Shown: positions 60,810 to 64,000 of the stretch, piece by piece
Layout: each line of letters opens with the position of its first letter
Numbering within the stretch: the first letter of the stretch is position 1
Source of the DNA: JAPOUP01 sp965203605
Lineage (GTDB): Bacteria > Pseudomonadota > Alphaproteobacteria > Rhodobacterales > Rhodobacteraceae
Direction: 5' to 3'
Length of the DNA: 64,000 nucleotides
NCBI GenBank assembly: GCA_965203605.1
Contig: OZ241902.1
Coordinates: forward strand, 1,674,001-1,738,000
Position numbers and translations under genes: made by a program
The notes under the pieces: generated by a model
The model's database searches: none
The model's input: only the letters and a program-made list of their open reading frames with translations
Told to the model about the DNA's origin: nothing

Positions 60810-61129
60810 GTGCCCGCCATTCGCATCCAGGAGTCGGCATCCCACCGCCTCGATGACATTTACCGCTACACCCGTGACAGGTGGGGCGAGAGCCAAGCCG
60901 AGAAATACATCACCGATCTGTTCGCCGCTTTCGACAGGATTGCGACCCATGTGTCCTGTCAAGACCGATCCCTGCTGAATTTGGCGTGGAAGGTTTCTTC
61001 TTTCGGCACGAGCGTCACTTCGTCTACTGGCGCCACCTCTCGAATGGGGACATCGGGATCGTGACTATTCTGCATGAGCGTATGCATCAGATCGACCGTT
61101 TCCTGGATGACTTTGGGCTTGGTGCATAG
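60810..61129 (+). pseudogene. parE: ParE/RelE-family toxin, frameshifted
   Basis: Starting with a GTG at 60810 the protein is ParE-like: AIRIQESASHRLDDIYRYTR, DRWGESQAEKYITDLFAAF and DRIATH. After about codon 46 the frame is wrong; in the neighbouring frame the match continues RPIPAEFGVEGFFFRHERHF, VYWRHLSNGDIGIVTILHER and MHQIDRFLDDF to a stop at 61129. One small deletion or insertion near 60950 explains this. The C-terminal basic residues and the gyrase-poisoning part are thus lost in the primary product. Confidence 0.85.
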
Positions 61130-61208
61130 CGCAGATTCCTGACGGGCGTCTGTATTGCGCGAGGAATCGCGTTTGTCTGTCACGCGGTAGGCCTACGCCG
61201 CACATCTA

Positions 61209-62890
61209 GAGTTAGTGCTTACCAGAAAACCCTTCAAGTCATTGATTCCATTTGATTACGCTGGGTATTCTCCGGATGGGGATTCCACCGAAGGGGCCGG
61301 TTTCCGGCCCCTTCGGCGCGAAACAGGCGGAAAACAGCGATTCTTCGGGAGGCAGCCATGGGAAAGGTACGCGGTCCGCAGATGCGGTTCGGGGAGGTCC
61401 GCACCGGGGACATCAGGCTGGACATGAAATCCAGGGATGACATCCCGGCGCCGCTGCCAGGGATCTAGCATCTCTATTCCGGGGAGGGTTTCCGCGAGCG
61501 GCTGTTCGCGCTGCCGGGGAGCACATGCTGCCCGGCGTGGACAGGAAGGTCGGGCGTCCGGTCATGGAGATGTGGCGGATCCTGGTGATGGGCGTTGTGA
61601 AGCAGGGACTGGGCCGCCACTTCGACCGGCTGCACGAACTGGTGAACCAGCACAGGACGCTGCGGCGGTTCCCGGACCACGCGGTCGTGTGGGACGAGCG
61701 CCGCCATCACCACCGGAAGCTGGTGGACAACGTGGGCCACCTGAACCCGGAGCTGCTCGTGAGGGTCAGCCAGCCGGTCGGCGGGAGCGGCCATGCGGTC
61801 GCGGCGGAAAGGCCTGGCGAGCCCTTGCGCGGGCGCTGTGCCTCCCTGCTGGCCGGGACCGACGTCCACCATCGCACCGACGTCAGCCTGCTTTGGGACG
61901 CCATGCGCTGGCTGCTCCGTGGGACCGGCCGGGCGGCGATTGATCACGGCGTCCCCGGGTGGAGGCAGTGCAGAAACCTGACGAAGAAGCTGGGAAGCTC
62001 TTCCAGAAGGTCCGGGTGACCAGCCGCGCAGTCCCGGAGCGTGTGGAGGAGTACCTCGCGCGTTGCCGTGCGTCCATCTATCGCACAGGGGCGTCGCTGC
62101 TGGCGCCAGCCGCGGGCGGCGCCACGCCCCTTACGGTCACGGAGATCAGAGGGTTCCTGTCGCAGGCCGGGCGGCGGACCGCCCGGACGAACCGACGCCT
62201 GCCTAGAGGCGGGACGGTCCCGCAGCACGGGAAGGTGCTTTCCATCTCCGGATCGCACACGCGCTGGATATCTAAGTGCACGGTCGGATGTGCGGTGGAG
62301 CCTGGCGTCCCGGTCCGCGTCCTGGAGGACCGGCAAGGCCTCATCCTCCACCACGAGGTGATGTGGGAGGCCGGCGACGTAGACCACGCGGTGCCGATGG
62401 CCGGGGCGGCGCGAAGGGCTTTCCCCAACCTCCGGGCGTTGGGCTTCGACCGGGGGTTCCACAGCCCCGGGAACCGGATCCATCCCGCCGTGGAGTCGGC
62501 GACCGACAGCCTCAGGCACCGCGGATCCGACCGGGCCCTGGTGTTCGGCGCCGAGGGCTTCGGGCGCACCGTCGCCCTCGCCGTGGTCGCCACGGACGGC
62601 CACCGCATCGTCCTGCCGCTGCGGAGGAAGGAGCGGCCGCGCCGCACCACCTGACGGCGCTTCCCCCGGAAAACAGCGGTCTTTTTTCGACCCGCGTGGA
62701 GTGGGAACGGCATCCCTTGCCTGAGCCATCCCGGAGGCACCCGGAAGTTGAACAAAGGGCGAACGAAGGGATCCCCGGCCTTCGCCGGAATCCCGGAACC
62801 GGCCCCGTCCCGCCGTCGACAGGCGCCCGGCCCGGTCAGGAATCCAAGCCACCAGCGCGAAAACGGGGGTTTTCTGGCAGACACTAACTC
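61209..62890 (+). mobile_element. ISNCY-family insertion sequence, inactive
   Basis: About 1680 bp between inverted repeats GAGTTAGTG-N4-CCAGAAAACCC (61209-61232) and its complement (62867-62890); outside the N4 the two ends agree base for base. No clear target duplication could be seen. The transposase inside is interrupted by a stop and two frameshifts, so the copy cannot move itself, though its ends are still suitable substrates. Confidence 0.8.
61358..62654 (+). pseudogene. ISNCY-family transposase pseudogene (ISDol1-like)
   Basis: The homologous order is: RLDMKSRDDIPAPLPGI, then an in-frame TAG; GRPVMEMWRILVMGVVKQGL, HFDRLHELVNQHRTLRRFPD, HHHRKLVDNVGHLNPELLVR, LRGRCASLLAGTDVHHRTDV in a second frame from 61525; and SLLWDAMRWLLRGTGRAA, then, after a frameshift near 61960, VLEDRQGLILHHEVMWEAGD, AFPNLRALGFDRGFHSPGN. 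GGGAGG precedes the ATG at 61358. Comparison with ISDol1-type transposases of ISNCY is from memory. The protein is not translatable as one piece. Confidence 0.78.
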
Positions 62891-63255
62891 AAGCCGGCCA
62901 CTCTCCATCTGAAGCACCTCACCCCACTGCCAACCCGAGATAACTTGCCGGGGATTTCCCGAGGCGAGCGCAAAGTCCTGGCGGGAAGAGACGTATCTGC
63001 TGTCGGGAATCCCCCCTTCGCCCGGATTCCAAGCCGGATCAAGCTGCGGTTGCGTGAACATCGGGGCCGGACACGATGGTCCAGTCGACATGGAACCCTC
63101 CAATTCAGGCGCTTGCGGAACCTATCCTCAGAGAGTCCGGCCCAAGCCATAAATGTTCGTTGCTGATTGGAGGCATGGCCTGAACGGCACCTCAGTGGTC
63201 GGCACCCGACAGGGCATGATCGAAACGCTCTCGATCTCAAGACGATGCACTAGCA
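62891..63255. other. Intergenic stretch right of the ISNCY copy
   Basis: About 365 bases between the IS and the convergent SbmA gene end. Reading frames on both strands are short and arginine-rich; nothing is recognised. Confidence 0.4.
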
Positions 63256-64000
63256 CTACCCAACAGCGAGCTTTTCGCCGGTCTCGAATTCGATTGCCGC
63301 AAGCTCGTCCCCGGCGATCGCCCGCTCGAATGCTGCGAGGCGCTTGTAGATTGACATCAGCTCCACAATCGTTGTCCAGGAATTCACCAGGAACTGAAAC
63401 GAGTTTTCCACCCGGCCAAACGCTCGGATGATCTGCTGCATAACGCCGAGCGTGAAACCAGCCGATATGATGGTGGGACCAAGCGCGATATAGGGCAGGA
63501 TAACGCCACTCTGCAGGTATCCGTATCTTACGACGTTGAAGTAAAGATAGTTGAGGTAGAGGCGGAAATAATTGCGTCGCACATTGCCAAACAGCTCACC
63601 CAGTGTTGGCGGCTGCGCCCGGTCTTCGCGGTCTTCGCCGACAACCAGCTCCTTTCTGAACGCTGCCTCCACCCGCTGGTTGCGAAACTCCAGTCCGGGC
63701 AGGCGATAGCCGGCAAGCGCAAGAATACCGGTTCCGAAGACAGACCAGATGATGGCGATCCAGACCAACGCGAAGGCAACTTCGCCGAAGACCGGAATTT
63801 CCTTTATGTGGCTGGAGAGACCCCAGAGGATTGGCAGGAAGGCAATGAGCGTCATCACAGCGTCAATCAAGCGCGTGCCGAGCGCCTCCATTATGGCCGC
63901 GAAGCGCATCGTGTCTTCCTGAACGCGCTGCGAAGCACCCTCGATGTGACGCACCCTATGCCACATCTCGACATAGCGATCGTTCATTGCCGTGCGCCAC
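63256..64000 (-). CDS. sbmA: SbmA/BacA-family peptide transporter, C-terminal part
   Basis: The last 248 or so residues of an SbmA/BacA-like inner-membrane protein, which imports antimicrobial peptides and related compounds. Recognisable are HIEGASQRVQEDTMRFAAIM (the family motif IEGA.QR.QED..RF), FLPILWGLSSHIKEIPVFGE, NYFRLYLNYLYFNVVRYGYL, QSGVILPYIALGPTIISAGF and FGRVENSFQFLVNSWTTIVE. The N-terminal about 150-170 residues lie beyond the right edge; the ATG at 63987 is internal. In rhizobia and other host-associated bacteria this protein is needed for survival in the host, which fits the general impression of the window. Confidence 0.9.
   Translation of the reverse strand, partial: WRTAMNDRYVEMWHRVRHIEGASQRVQEDTMRFAAIMEALGTRLIDAVMTLIAFLPILWGLSSHIKEIPVFGEVAFALVWIAIIWSVFGTGILALAGYRLPGLEFRNQRVEAAFRKELVVGEDREDRAQPPTLGELFGNVRRNYFRLYLNYLYFNVVRYGYLQSGVILPYIALGPTIISAGFTLGVMQQIIRAFGRVENSFQFLVNSWTTIVELMSIYKRLAAFERAIAGDELAAIEFETGEKLAVG

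Overview
The window looks like a chromosome segment of an alphaproteobacterium, most likely from the Rhodobacterales or a close relative. The reasons are the moderately high GC content, the many Liv-type and Rbs-type transporters, the paired dimethylglycine-dehydrogenase-like proteins beside an MttB-family methyltransferase, the carnitine module, and a metG whose KMSKS motif is replaced by FSTS. The most striking general property is decay. About sixteen genes are broken by frameshifts, stop codons, internal deletions or insertions, and the stretches between intact catabolic operons hold insertion sequences and short palindromic repeats. I infer a genome under relaxed selection, for example in a host-associated lifestyle; the sequence does not prove this.

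Layout. 1-6.8 kb: a catabolic cluster with a Liv-type binding protein, 3-hydroxyanthranilate 3,4-dioxygenase, a DapA-family lyase, an aspartate-dehydrogenase homologue, a LysR regulator and an aldehyde dehydrogenase. 6.8-12.8 kb: accessory DNA with an Rpn-family nuclease gene, a surface-protein fragment, a complete IS5/IS427-type element (10050-10919) and a galE pseudogene whose middle is replaced by an alpha/beta hydrolase gene. 12.9-18.3 kb: an ECF sigma factor with a membrane partner and a periplasmic metal-sensor-like protein, an EF-hand protein, DUF983 and Nudix genes, an EamA permease and a desaturase. 18.8-25.8 kb: an amidase with a complete Liv-type ABC transporter and a divergent LysR. 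26.3-28.8 kb: carnitine dehydrogenase-thioesterase fusion and a BKACE cleavage enzyme.

28.8-41.4 kb: mostly mobile or decayed DNA around an orphan AAA ATPase, an intact IS (30999-32502), an MFS permease, a helicase remnant, ruined FitAB and DUF6088 genes, metG, tRNA-Ser(GCU), a deleted serine recombinase, an HTH gene and an IS66 fragment. 41.4-50.3 kb: two FAD/GcvT-type demethylating dehydrogenases, a LysR, an MttB-family methyltransferase and a class III aminotransferase, which read as one system for a quaternary or methylated amine. 50.3-59.9 kb: an operon under a LacI regulator. The leftward half (alpha-glucosidase, lacI, PanB-like, desaturase, Rieske ferredoxin) is largely decayed, while the rightward half (sugar ABC transporter and GH31 glycosidase) is largely intact. 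59.9-64 kb: IS30-like debris, a ParD gene with a frameshifted parE, a broken ISNCY element and the C-terminal part of an SbmA/BacA transporter cut by the window edge.

No rRNA genes, CRISPR arrays or replication origins were seen. The best candidates for undescribed biology are the MttB/dehydrogenase/aminotransferase cluster, the 3-hydroxyanthranilate-centred cluster, a family of ~72-bp palindromic repeats probably derived from an IS30-like element, and a 142-bp MITE-like element that has landed in the toxin gene.
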